Source: Bacteroidales bacterium
GTDB taxonomy: Bacteria; Bacteroidota; Bacteroidia; Bacteroidales; JAIOZK01
Direction of reading: 5' to 3'
NCBI GenBank assembly: GCA_021740625.1
Contig: JAIOZK010000023.1
Location: forward strand, 1-63,642
DNA: 63,642 nt
The notes beneath the pieces were generated by a model. The model was not told the origin of the DNA. It saw only the letters and a program-made list of their open reading frames with translations, and did not search any database. This document shows positions 8,023 through 17,155 of this stretch, in pieces. The stretch's first letter is position 1. The number at the start of each line of letters is the position of its first letter. A program made the translations under genes and the position numbers.

Positions 8023-9069
8023 ATGGAAAAGATCATCAACATTTTGCAATCCTTACTGGAACCGGGCATGGTTTTACTGGCGATCGTGTTTTTGCTGCTG
8101 GCGAACGATTGGATCTTCAAGCGTATCAAAAAAGTCTCTACCGATAGTATCGTCAAAAGAAGCATCGCCTTTTTTATCATTCTGCTGGGCCTGCTTATCC
8201 TCATTCTTTCACTTCCCATCGATAAAATCCTGAAGGGACAGATCCTCAGTTTCCTGGGCATCCTCATCAGCGCAGGCATCGCTTTGAGTTCAACCACGAT
8301 GCTGGGAAACCTCATTGCCGGACTGATGAACAATTCCATGAACCGTTACCGCAACGGCGACCTGATCACTGTAAACGAATACCAGGGACGGGTTACCAGG
8401 AAGAGCATCTTCCATACAGAGATACAGTTGGAAGACAGCAACTTCATTACCATCCCCAATCTCTACATTGCCACCAACCCCGTTAAACTTACCCGGAAAA
8501 GCGATTCTGTGATCTCTACCACCGTTTCCCTGGGTTATGATGTTTCCAGAATCAAAATCGAAGAAGCGCTCAAAGAGGCAGCCACCAAAACTGGCCTGAA
8601 CAACCCCTATGTATACATTACAAACCTGGGCGATTATAGTGTAGCTTATAAAATCCATGGCTTCCTGGAAGACACCAATAAATTCTTCAGCACCAGTTCC
8701 CTGCTGAATGCAATGGTCATGGATACCCTGCATGATCACGAAATAGAGATCGTTTCACCGTCCTTCATGAACCAACGGAGGGTGGATGAGATGGCCTTCA
8801 TACCCAAAAAAGAAACGCCCAACAGGAAAGCAGAAGAAAGCACATCACCCGAGGAAAAGGTTTTTGACGAAGCCATGAAATCGGGAGAGATCGAAAAGAA
8901 GAAAGATTTCCTGAAAGAAACCGGGAACAAAATCAACAAGCTCAAAGAACAAATCAAGGAAGCAGGATCCGATGCGGAAAAAGAAAAGTTCAAATCCTCC
9001 ATAAAAAGGCTGGAAACTTTATCGGAAAGGATTCAAGAACGCATTACTGAAGATGAATCAAAAAAATAA
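8023..9069 (+). CDS. MscS-family mechanosensitive channel
   Basis: 348 residues. Two to three N-terminal membrane segments (about 12-30, 45-65, 72-95) precede the MscS beta domain: GNLIAGLMNNSMNRYRNGD is the pore-lining helix exit and DLITVNEYQGRVTRKSIFHTEI the beta domain. The C-terminal 80 residues are highly charged and probably coiled coil (EKEKFKSSIKRLETLSERI). It would be an inner-membrane osmotic release valve. The alpha/beta hydrolase gene overlaps its end by 17 bp. Confidence 0.88.
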   Translation: MEKIINILQSLLEPGMVLLAIVFLLLANDWIFKRIKKVSTDSIVKRSIAFFIILLGLLILILSLPIDKILKGQILSFLGILISAGIALSSTTMLGNLIAGLMNNSMNRYRNGDLITVNEYQGRVTRKSIFHTEIQLEDSNFITIPNLYIATNPVKLTRKSDSVISTTVSLGYDVSRIKIEEALKEAATKTGLNNPYVYITNLGDYSVAYKIHGFLEDTNKFFSTSSLLNAMVMDTLHDHEIEIVSPSFMNQRRVDEMAFIPKKETPNRKAEESTSPEEKVFDEAMKSGEIEKKKDFLKETGNKINKLKEQIKEAGSDAEKEKFKSSIKRLETLSERIQERITEDESKK

Positions 9070-10003
9070 TATCTTGAAAAGAAGAAAAGCAAAAAAAATT
9101 ATCCTTTGGCTATTGCTGGGACTTTTCATTTTCGCTATCGGCTTTTTACTTGCAATGCCCCTGCTTGTAATGAATCCTATGACAAACAAACATATTGATT
9201 TTAAAAAGGTCTGGTCGGCTCAGGATTATGGGATGGAAGCAGAACATTTTTTTGTAAAAACAGAGGACGGGTTGAGTATTTCGGCCTGGGAGATTGAGGC
9301 GAAAAACCCAAAAGTTATCATCATCTGCATTTCCGGAATACACAACCCCTCTGTTACTGCATTTTTCGGGCATGCAAGTCTTTTCAGGGAACATAATTGC
9401 ACTACGATACTTTTCGACATGCGAGCACATGGTCAGAGCGAAGGTGACCGTATTTGTCTGGGATACAAAGAGTATTTAGACACAAGGGCCATTGTGCAGT
9501 ACATCAAAAGTAAACCGGCTTACAAGGAACTGCCGATAGTAGTATTCGGCTTATCGATGGGAGGGGTTACGGCTATCAATTCAATAGGTGAAATACCTGA
9601 AATAGATGGTTTGATCAGCCTTTCAGCTTATTCCTCATGGGAGGATGTTTTTTATGAACAAATGGCAGATCAGACACCGGTATACTTTGCTAAAATAGTG
9701 AAACCATTTGTATCAATTGTTGCATCTGTTAAATACGGAACCAATGCCTGGGTAACCCGACCAAAAAGCGAAATCAGAAAGCTGAGGACACGACCGGCTT
9801 TGTTGATGCATTCGAAAGAAGATTCACAGGTCCCGTTTTCTAACTTTGAGAGAATAATGCTTCATGCTCCCGATCATGTTGATACATTTGTCCGCGAGGG
9901 GGATCATCATTTCATAAGCGAAAGTTTTATCAAACCGGAAATGGATACAGCCTACGCAGATAAACTGTTAAGTTTTCTAATGAATAATTTTTATAACGAG
10001 TAA
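9053..10003 (+). CDS. membrane-anchored alpha/beta hydrolase
   Basis: 316 residues. An uncleaved N-terminal membrane anchor (about 16-38) is followed by an alpha/beta-hydrolase fold. The nucleophile elbow is GLSMGG, the acid is likely in HSKEDSQVP and the catalytic His in GDHHFI near the C terminus. The oxyanion-side strand includes ICISGIHNPS and the cap-side DMRAHGQSEGDR motif resembles monoacylglycerol lipase/BEM46-like hydrolases. Substrate unknown. Translationally coupled by overlap with the MscS gene. Confidence 0.85.
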   Translation: MNQKNNILKRRKAKKIILWLLLGLFIFAIGFLLAMPLLVMNPMTNKHIDFKKVWSAQDYGMEAEHFFVKTEDGLSISAWEIEAKNPKVIIICISGIHNPSVTAFFGHASLFREHNCTTILFDMRAHGQSEGDRICLGYKEYLDTRAIVQYIKSKPAYKELPIVVFGLSMGGVTAINSIGEIPEIDGLISLSAYSSWEDVFYEQMADQTPVYFAKIVKPFVSIVASVKYGTNAWVTRPKSEIRKLRTRPALLMHSKEDSQVPFSNFERIMLHAPDHVDTFVREGDHHFISESFIKPEMDTAYADKLLSFLMNNFYNE

Positions 10004-10039
10004 ACCATCATCCAAAAGAAAAGCAAAGAATAATAATCC

Positions 10040-11668
10040 TTATTTCTTTTTCCTCTCCAGTTTCTTTTTCCCTGGTGTAATGGTTTCCGCGATCCCACTC
10101 AGCACCGTTTTCCACATATAATTGATAAAGCTTTTCTCTTTGTCGCGCTCAAATCCCATTTCTGCGATTAGCGGGCTTTTTTTGCCTGCCGGATTATTGC
10201 TCCTCAGAAATGTATTCATCAGGAAGGAGAGAAACTTTCTTTCCTCTGCAATTTCTGCCTCCTGTTTCAATACTGTTATATTCAAATCGTGATAAAGAAA
10301 GCTCATCTTGCCACTGGCAAAATCATTGTTTCCCATCGCATCAAAGCTTAATTCATCCAGGTAACCTTTGTTGATCCTCACTTGCTTATTGCGTTCCAGC
10401 ATGGTATTGAAACTATTCAGATTCATATTTTTCAACGAGCCGGAAAAGAAAATCGTATCAGGCGATTTGCTGGCTGGGAAACTGATCTTCAGTTTTGCCA
10501 GGCTCTCCCCCATCACAGAACCGGTAGCAAATACCCTGAGGGTGTTGGCTTTCTTAAAATAAGCCGGATCATTGTTTACATTCAAGACAAGCAGGTTCAG
10601 GTCATCGAAAAAGACAAAACCGGCCTCCGGGGCTCCTGGCACATGTTCAATATAATGCACTTCATTCCTTTTCATACTGATGCTGTCGATACAAACACGA
10701 TAAGGAATTCCAGTTATCATTTGCTGTGGCATGGGAGGCCTGTGTCCCGGCTTTCTGGGCATGTTCTTATCACGGAAGAAATCGGCAAACACAGCATTGC
10801 CCTCAATTGCTTCACAGCGGATTATTTTATCTTCAAGTTTTTTATAATCAAAACCTCTGATGTTCAATTCATCCAGCAACAACTTGATACGGTCGGTCTG
10901 GTAACCCAGTCTTTTGGAAAAGCTGTATTTCTTGTATTGTGGCAATAATTTAATTTCCCTCAGGTTGAAGTCTTGCCCTCCCGTATTCCTTATTTGACCG
11001 ATCTCTGCTTTGTAAAATCCATCAGACAATACCGCTTGCAAAGTATCAATATCCAGTCGTTCAATATCAGGATAGCTTATCTTCATATCCTTACCGCTTT
11101 TCACACCGATTTTCAATTTTCCCGTTGTAAGCTTCAGACTGTTTACCGACATCATCTTTCTACCGGTTTCCATTTCGTGAACATTTATCCCGAGATCACT
11201 CACATTCAGGCTTTTGAAAATGATTTTACTGATTTGTGATTTTCCATGATGACCCGAAAAATCATCTCTTTCTTGTACATCAGAAACTGACAAACTGATA
11301 AAAGTCTTGCCCAGCAGAATTCCCTGAATGCTCAATTCCTTAAACAACAAATACCGAAAAGCGTTGATACCACGAATGCTCAGGGTATCTACCGAGCAGG
11401 TGTCGATCCTGATACCCGTTTCTTGTCCAGATTCCCATGCAGGATCAGGATAGATACTGAGAGACATTGCACTGACCGAGGCTGATAAAAGGTCCGTTTC
11501 AATTTTTCCTGCTTCCAGAATGTGGCCCCTGATCAATCCTTTTTCAATTGCTTTGCTGATCTCGTTTTTCAGCATATGCTGAAGCAGAAACCACGGTCCC
11601 ACAAAAATGAGGATAACAATTAAGCCAATAACAAACCATCTATTGCGAATTTTCTTTTTCTTTTCCAA
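10040..11668 (-). CDS. AsmA-like membrane-anchored protein, function unknown
   Basis: 542 residues with a single N-terminal transmembrane segment (about 10-30) after a Lys-rich start, then a long beta-rich region with repeated short strands (e.g. SLSVSDVQERDD, DLNLLVLNVNNDP) and a basic tail (KKKLERKKK). This layout is that of AsmA/DUF748-type proteins that bridge or organise the envelope; the assignment is by architecture only. Its start overlaps the end of the patatin gene by 29 bp, so the two form an operon. Confidence 0.65.
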   Translation of the reverse strand: MEKKKKIRNRWFVIGLIVILIFVGPWFLLQHMLKNEISKAIEKGLIRGHILEAGKIETDLLSASVSAMSLSIYPDPAWESGQETGIRIDTCSVDTLSIRGINAFRYLLFKELSIQGILLGKTFISLSVSDVQERDDFSGHHGKSQISKIIFKSLNVSDLGINVHEMETGRKMMSVNSLKLTTGKLKIGVKSGKDMKISYPDIERLDIDTLQAVLSDGFYKAEIGQIRNTGGQDFNLREIKLLPQYKKYSFSKRLGYQTDRIKLLLDELNIRGFDYKKLEDKIIRCEAIEGNAVFADFFRDKNMPRKPGHRPPMPQQMITGIPYRVCIDSISMKRNEVHYIEHVPGAPEAGFVFFDDLNLLVLNVNNDPAYFKKANTLRVFATGSVMGESLAKLKISFPASKSPDTIFFSGSLKNMNLNSFNTMLERNKQVRINKGYLDELSFDAMGNNDFASGKMSFLYHDLNITVLKQEAEIAEERKFLSFLMNTFLRSNNPAGKKSPLIAEMGFERDKEKSFINYMWKTVLSGIAETITPGKKKLERKKK

Positions 11669-12434
11669 AATTGATTTTTGATTTATTTTCCTTTAAATAT
11701 TTTACAGTATAGTCATAGCCGGTATCAAAAATCTTCTTGCCCTGCTTGAGGTTGAACATACCGAATTCCTCCAGCTTATCCGGTTCAATAAAAAGATCGA
11801 ATTTGTTTTTTTTGTTGATAAAATTTGCCATGACCACAAGATGAAAGGTTCTTTCGGCAATGGTAGAGAGATCTTCGAAATCTTCCCGGTGCCCGATGGG
11901 ATTTACATTCACACCGATGATCTTATCGCACCTGTCGACCAGGGGTTCTACGGGCATGTTGTTCATCACACCTCCATCCACATAATTCACCCCGTCGATT
12001 TGCCCAGGCCGGAACAAAACCGGTATGGAGCAGGAAGCGACGATTTTGTCTATCAGGCTTCCTTTCTCAAAATATTCAACCCGTGCGTCATTCAGATTGG
12101 TAGCAGAGATGATCAGGGGAATATCCAGCTCTTCAAATGTTTTCACTTTCAGCAATTCATCCAGCCTTCTGGATAATTTTTTCATATTGGCCAGGCCTTT
12201 CGCAAAGCTGATCTGTATGAAGCTCATCAACTTTTTGTTGAGGAAATAATCCAGGATCTCATCCGGCTTATGACCTGATGCATAAAAAACACCCACAATG
12301 GATCCGGCACTCACACCCGAGATACAATCGGGATAGATACCTTGTTCATTGAGTGCTTTCAATACTCCCAGATGGGCAAAACACCTCACTGCTCCGCCAC
12401 TCAGAACGATACCAACCTTTTTATCTTTTCCCAT
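11640..12434 (-). CDS. patatin-like phospholipase
   Basis: 264 residues, RssA/YchK class. The Ser nucleophile is in GVSAGS, the dyad Asp in VDGGVMNNMP, and the oxyanion loop is LSGGAVRCFAHLGV, where the usual Arg-Gly is Arg-Cys. No signal peptide, so a cytosolic or membrane-peripheral lipid acyl hydrolase is expected. First of two overlapping genes with the AsmA-like protein. Confidence 0.9.
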   Translation of the reverse strand: MGKDKKVGIVLSGGAVRCFAHLGVLKALNEQGIYPDCISGVSAGSIVGVFYASGHKPDEILDYFLNKKLMSFIQISFAKGLANMKKLSRRLDELLKVKTFEELDIPLIISATNLNDARVEYFEKGSLIDKIVASCSIPVLFRPGQIDGVNYVDGGVMNNMPVEPLVDRCDKIIGVNVNPIGHREDFEDLSTIAERTFHLVVMANFINKKNKFDLFIEPDKLEEFGMFNLKQGKKIFDTGYDYTVKYLKENKSKINFGKEKENSQ

Positions 12435-12496
12435 AAAAATTTGAAGTCATTGAAATTTTAATAAATTTACAATTTTTAACCTAAAAGTATGACGCT

Positions 12497-15409
12497 ATGA
12501 AGAAATTTCTACTGTACAACATTATTTTCTTGTTTCTTTTTCTTTCAGTATTTATAGATACTCGAATACAGGCACAGGATTCAAATCGCGAATGGTCGAT
12601 CATTGCTTCCTATCAGATTCCGGGAAAGGCTTCCGGTCTGGCATGGGATGGAACTTATCTCTATTATGGTATTTATGGTTCCAATGGTGATGAAGTATAC
12701 CAGGTAGATCCCGCCAATGGATCCTACACATTGCTTTGCAACGGCCCCTTTGACGATGCTTATGGCATGAGCTATCATTCACCCAACCTGTGGACCATCG
12801 ACCAGCCTTCAAGCCCTTCCAACCCTGCCCTGGCAACGGAATTTGATTTCAGCGGTAATTTTGTTTCAAGCTTTGCCCTTCCAGATCATTACATGTCGGG
12901 AATCGCTTATGATGCCGGGGATTTCTGGGTATGCACCTATTATCCCGACCCGGGAACGGTATACAAGGTGGATGATGCCGGGAATGTCCTGAGCCAGTTC
13001 ACTCCCCCTGCCGATCAGCCCTGGGACATCTGCACAGAAGGTGATAACCTGTGGATTGTCGACTACAACGCCAATATGATATACAAAACAGACCAGAGCG
13101 GAAATGTGCTTGAAAGCCAGCCTGCCGAAAACATCAAACCTGCCGGGATCGTTTTCGACGGCAATTATCTCTGGTATGTCGACGGGCAACTAAGTTCTCC
13201 CAGCACACTCTACAAAGTAGACCTGGGAGGATCCGGCACACCTACGATCTACCTTCCCGTGCAAAGTCATAATTACGGAACCGTGACCATTGGGGATTCA
13301 GAAACCTGGAATATGCAGGTACAGAATACCGGCACGGCCGACCTCACCATTACCGCAGTGAATATTCCTTCAGGACAACCCGTAAGCACCAGCTTTACAA
13401 CGCCTTATTATATTGCACCGGGGGGTTCCGCAACGATTCCATTAAGCTATGAACCGGATGAATTCGGCCCACTGAATACAAATGTGACAATCAACTCCTC
13501 CGATCCTATCAATCCCAGTGTTTCTGTCAGTCTTACTGGCAATGCAGTTTACAGTGGCCCTTACATTTTTGTTTCCCCCGATTCGTATGACTATGGAGAT
13601 GTACGCATGAACGCCCACACAGGAAGGTATATTTCTCTGGAAAACCGTGGAGATGAACTGCTTGAAGTGGATGCGCTTAACCTGGAAACGGAGAATTTTT
13701 ATGTGGATGAAACCGTAGAATTGCCGCTGGGGATCACTCCACTCGAAACCGAAGAACTCAGAATTTGGTTCACTCCTGATGGTTCAGGGCAATTTACCGA
13801 CAACCTCGAGGTAGAAAGCAATGATCCTGCCCAGCCAGAGGTCGATATTCCCCTTGAAGGATATGGTATGAAAACAAGCTATCCCATCAGAGAAACACTC
13901 TGGCAATATTTTATAGAAGAATCATATGATAACAGTCCGAAAGCTATCGCCCCTATACAAGACATCACCGGGGATGATGTTTCCGATGTGATCGTTTGTT
14001 CAGAAGACAATTACGTAAGATGTTTCAACGGAAACTCTTCCGGTACGGCCGACCTGATGTGGAAAACAGAGATATATTCGGGATCTGTTTATCAGCAGCA
14101 AGGATTGCAGACCATCCAGGACATTGATGATGATGGATACCAGGATGTGATTGTAGGATCAGCCTGGGGCGACCGCTCAGTAAATGCTCTTTCGGGGAAA
14201 ACAGGAGAAGAGATATGGAAATTCCAGACCAACCTTTATGGCGATGGCGGCTGGGTTTACCAGGTGGATTGCCGTTACGATTACAATGGTGATGGTGTGG
14301 TGGACGTGCTGGCTGCTGTGGGTGATGACTCCAATGATAACGGCCCCCGCAGGGTCTTCTGCCTGAACAGCCTCACGGGCGATCAGATCTGGCAAGCTTT
14401 CCTCGATGGACCCGTCTTCAGTGTAATCGGTGTGGAAGACTTTACCGGCGACGGGCAGGAAGATGTTATTGCTGGCGCTTCGAACTATAACGAATCTGAA
14501 GGAAAAACGTTTGGGATCAATGGTTCCGACGGCAACATAGAATGGACACATACCGCAAACGGTTCTTCCGTGTGGGCACTGGCGCAGTTGGATGATATCA
14601 ATGGTGACGGCAAACAGGATGTGGCATCTGGAGACTTTGCAGGCTATTACTTCTTTTTCGATGCAAGCAATGGTGAGGTACTGGAACAGGGATCAGTCGC
14701 CAACGAGCTTTTGCTTAGGTTTGAAGTTATGCAGGATGTAAATGATGATGGATATAGTGACCTACTTGTTGCCCACAGTGGTGATGAAGGTATCATGATC
14801 AATGGTTACGATGCCAGCAACATATGGTTTGTCTCTTTGCCGGACAAGCCTTGGAATGTGGCCCGGACACGTGATATTTCCGGCGACTTCATCAACGACG
14901 TCCAAATAGGTACTTTGTATCAGAACAACTACAGCATTTTCCTGGATGGCGTTGACGGAACAGAGCTCGAGTCGGTCAGCTCGAGTAGTCCCATCGACGC
15001 CCTGAATGCCATACCCGACATTGTTGGTGACGAATCCATGGAAATGGTTTCAGGGGGAAGAAATGGTGCCATCTTTTGCTATTCCGGCGGATTGAATTCA
15101 GCAGTAGGCATCAAAGCCAATGCTGCAAAAAAAGAAGCTCTGATTTTTGATGTAAATCCCAATCCCTTCCATGAACAGACTACACTGATCTTCAATCTTG
15201 AAGAAAGAACAAGATTAAAAATAGATGTTTACAGTTTGAACGGAAATATTGTAAATAATTTATTTGAAGGCAGTTTCCCGGCCGGTAAACACCAGCTTGA
15301 ATGGGATGGTACAGATAAAGAAGGCAACAAACTCCTGCCGGGCTTTTATATGATCAGAGCATCAATAGGAAATGCAGAAACCACAAGCAAAGTAGCCATT
15401 TATCAATAA
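12497..15409 (+). CDS. T9SS type A cargo protein with propeller, ASH-like and FG-GAP repeats
   Basis: 970 residues. A signal peptide (1-26, ending QAQ) is followed by a beta-propeller of NHL/SMP-30 character (about 30-250), two immunoglobulin-like 'choice-of-anchor D'/ASH domains (about 250-455; YGTVTIGDSETWNMQVQNTG is typical), then at least six FG-GAP/PQQ-like repeats with calcium-loop motifs (DITGDDVSD, DIDDDGYQD, DYNGDGVVD, DFTGDGQED, DINGDGKQD, DVNDDGYSD; about 475-870). The last 80 residues are a type A T9SS sorting domain (NPNPFHEQTTLIFNL to the C terminus). Expected to be secreted and attached to the cell surface. Followed by a terminator. Confidence 0.92.
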   Translation: MKKFLLYNIIFLFLFLSVFIDTRIQAQDSNREWSIIASYQIPGKASGLAWDGTYLYYGIYGSNGDEVYQVDPANGSYTLLCNGPFDDAYGMSYHSPNLWTIDQPSSPSNPALATEFDFSGNFVSSFALPDHYMSGIAYDAGDFWVCTYYPDPGTVYKVDDAGNVLSQFTPPADQPWDICTEGDNLWIVDYNANMIYKTDQSGNVLESQPAENIKPAGIVFDGNYLWYVDGQLSSPSTLYKVDLGGSGTPTIYLPVQSHNYGTVTIGDSETWNMQVQNTGTADLTITAVNIPSGQPVSTSFTTPYYIAPGGSATIPLSYEPDEFGPLNTNVTINSSDPINPSVSVSLTGNAVYSGPYIFVSPDSYDYGDVRMNAHTGRYISLENRGDELLEVDALNLETENFYVDETVELPLGITPLETEELRIWFTPDGSGQFTDNLEVESNDPAQPEVDIPLEGYGMKTSYPIRETLWQYFIEESYDNSPKAIAPIQDITGDDVSDVIVCSEDNYVRCFNGNSSGTADLMWKTEIYSGSVYQQQGLQTIQDIDDDGYQDVIVGSAWGDRSVNALSGKTGEEIWKFQTNLYGDGGWVYQVDCRYDYNGDGVVDVLAAVGDDSNDNGPRRVFCLNSLTGDQIWQAFLDGPVFSVIGVEDFTGDGQEDVIAGASNYNESEGKTFGINGSDGNIEWTHTANGSSVWALAQLDDINGDGKQDVASGDFAGYYFFFDASNGEVLEQGSVANELLLRFEVMQDVNDDGYSDLLVAHSGDEGIMINGYDASNIWFVSLPDKPWNVARTRDISGDFINDVQIGTLYQNNYSIFLDGVDGTELESVSSSSPIDALNAIPDIVGDESMEMVSGGRNGAIFCYSGGLNSAVGIKANAAKKEALIFDVNPNPFHEQTTLIFNLEERTRLKIDVYSLNGNIVNNLFEGSFPAGKHQLEWDGTDKEGNKLLPGFYMIRASIGNAETTSKVAIYQ

Positions 15410-15425
15410 TAAAAAATAATATACT

Positions 15426-15463
15426 GCGAGGGTTTTGTCTCACGACAGGCTCTCGCTTTTTTA
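15426..15463 (+). terminator. intrinsic terminator after the T9SS protein gene
   Basis: GCGAG (15426-15430) pairs with CTCGC (15452-15456), with an inner TGTC/GACA stem, followed by six T. Confidence 0.75.
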
Positions 15464-15572
15464 GCAAATGGTACTAATACCCAGGGTGGTTTGATAAACT
15501 GTATTCTTTCTATCCCTGATTGCCAAACACCGACTGCATATTGCTTACTGCCAGTGATGCTTATATGCACCA

Positions 15573-16028
15573 TCAAATCCACCCCTTACCATACCCCAGA
15601 AATGGCCAGGGAATAGATACCAGGATCAGCACAAAAGCGATCAGGTAAAATATAAAAGTGCGTTTGTGTTTTTTTACATCCGTATCAGCCTTCTTTACCC
15701 TGACCCTGCCCACATGCACCAGGATAATGGCGATGAGCATCAGCAGGAAATGTTCCACGGCAAAAAAACGCAGCACCGAATTCGACATGGCTGCCCCAAA
15801 ATCCTGGAATGCAGTCTCGGTGTAAGGGGATAAAAAAACATACAGGATCAATCCCAGGATCAATTGTACGTCGAGAATCGAATTCAACGATAATCCAAGC
15901 ATATTCTCAGATCCTGAATAAAGTTTCTTTCCGGTCCATCCTACCAGCGACCTGATGATCACGGTCAAAGCCAGAATAACCACGAACCATCTTAGAACAG
16001 AATGTATTGTTGTAATAACTTCGTACAT
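15573..16028 (-). CDS. four-helix membrane protein of unknown function
   Basis: 151 residues with four predicted membrane helices (about 8-27, 47-68, 86-106, 123-143) and a short polar loop after helix 3. His residues lie near the membrane edges (H9, H92, H100), which could be heme or metal ligands, but no family motif is certain. It resembles small conserved membrane proteins of Bacteroidota. It stands alone with its own promoter element. Confidence 0.75.
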   Translation of the reverse strand: MYEVITTIHSVLRWFVVILALTVIIRSLVGWTGKKLYSGSENMLGLSLNSILDVQLILGLILYVFLSPYTETAFQDFGAAMSNSVLRFFAVEHFLLMLIAIILVHVGRVRVKKADTDVKKHKRTFIFYLIAFVLILVSIPWPFLGYGKGWI

Positions 16029-16044
16029 AATTTTTAGTTTTTAG

Positions 16045-16052
16045 CAAAGATA
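16045..16052 (-). promoter_or_regulatory. -7 promoter element
   Basis: TATCTTTG on the minus strand, 16 bp before the start of the four-helix membrane protein gene, matches TAnnTTTG. Confidence 0.5.
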
Positions 16053-16232
16053 ACAATGCAGGGGAAAGATTTGTTGTAAAATTTAACAGAACGAAAATTC
16101 AGCAAATTTCAAATACCCCCTATACCTTTATACCCCATAACCCTGCATGCTTTATCCCTATACGTTTGCCCAAAAACAATAATTTACCGTTCTTTGCATT
16201 TTATTTTTAACTGGTTTAAATAAATATAAAAT

Positions 16233-16955
16233 ATGGCAAGCTTCAGTGTTCAAAAGCCACGAAAGAGGAATAAGGAGAAAGCTTACAATAGCGTTTTGAA
16301 CTATCAACCGCATAACACCTTAAAGGTTCTTGGGAGAAGGGATCTCACAGAATCAGCCTATGTTTTGCGGCTGGAAAGAAAAAATATCAAATTCATGGCC
16401 GGACAGCATATTTCCCTCGGGAAGGAGGATGACAATGATACCCGAGAATATTCACTGTACAGCGGCGAAAATGATGATTACCTTGAAGTGCTGATCAAAG
16501 AAGTGGAAGACGGCCTGGTTTCAAAACATTTGAAACATTCTAAAGCCGGTGACCTGGTAAAATTTGACGGACCGGTGGGATATTTCCTCATCAATGAAGA
16601 GGACAGGAAGTTAAAAAAATTTTTGTTCATCGCCAGTGGAACAGGCATAGCCCCTTTTCACAGTTTCATGAGATCATACCCGGACCTGGACTTTAAGATC
16701 CTGCATGGGGTGCGCTATAAACGCGAAGCTTATGAGCGGGATGATTATCATGAGGATAAGATCATACTTTGCACTTCCAGGGATGAAACCGGAGATTATC
16801 ATGGCAGGGTGACGGATTATCTTAAGGAAAATCCGGTTGACAAAAACACACAGGTCTATCTCTGCGGCAATTGTGAAATGATCCATGATGCATACGACAT
16901 TTTGTTGGACCAGGGCTTGCCGGCGGATAACTTGCACTCGGAAGTTTATTTTTAA
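16233..16955 (+). CDS. ferredoxin/flavodoxin-NAD(P) reductase-like protein
   Basis: 240 residues of the ferredoxin reductase superfamily. The FAD-binding motif is REYSLYSGEND (RxYS); the NAD(P)-binding strand is FIASGTGIAPFHSFM, followed by HGVRYKREAYERDD and LCGNCEMIHDAYDIL. The C terminus ends in an aromatic residue (EVYF) as in plant-type reductases. No iron-sulfur domain is attached, so the partner is a separate carrier. Single gene. Confidence 0.88.
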   Translation: MASFSVQKPRKRNKEKAYNSVLNYQPHNTLKVLGRRDLTESAYVLRLERKNIKFMAGQHISLGKEDDNDTREYSLYSGENDDYLEVLIKEVEDGLVSKHLKHSKAGDLVKFDGPVGYFLINEEDRKLKKFLFIASGTGIAPFHSFMRSYPDLDFKILHGVRYKREAYERDDYHEDKIILCTSRDETGDYHGRVTDYLKENPVDKNTQVYLCGNCEMIHDAYDILLDQGLPADNLHSEVYF

Positions 16956-16965
16956 GGAAATTGTA

Positions 16966-17055
16966 ATTGGATGGTTGATTGGATGGATGGTTGGTTGATT
17001 GAATGAATGATTGATCAAATGACCAATGACAAATGACCAATGACCAATGACAAAT
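16966..17055. repeat. low-complexity tandem repeats
   Basis: Short imperfect tandem units: TGGATGGTTGAT-like repeats followed by (GACCAATGACAAAT)-like repeats, filling most of the gap between two genes. Confidence 0.8.
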
Positions 17056-17107
17056 AAACAGAGTCAGTAGCTGCATTACAAGCAGGATAAAGACCTTATT
17101 TATTTTG

Positions 17108-17115
17108 TACCTTTG
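17108..17115 (+). promoter_or_regulatory. -7 promoter element of the methylthiotransferase pair
   Basis: TACCTTTG fits TAnnTTTG. Transcription would start near 17121, which supports translation from the ATG at 17156 and not from an upstream TTG at 17105. Confidence 0.5.
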
Positions 17116-17155
17116 CAAGCCGGAAAACGTTGAGTTTAAAGAAGAAGGAATTTCC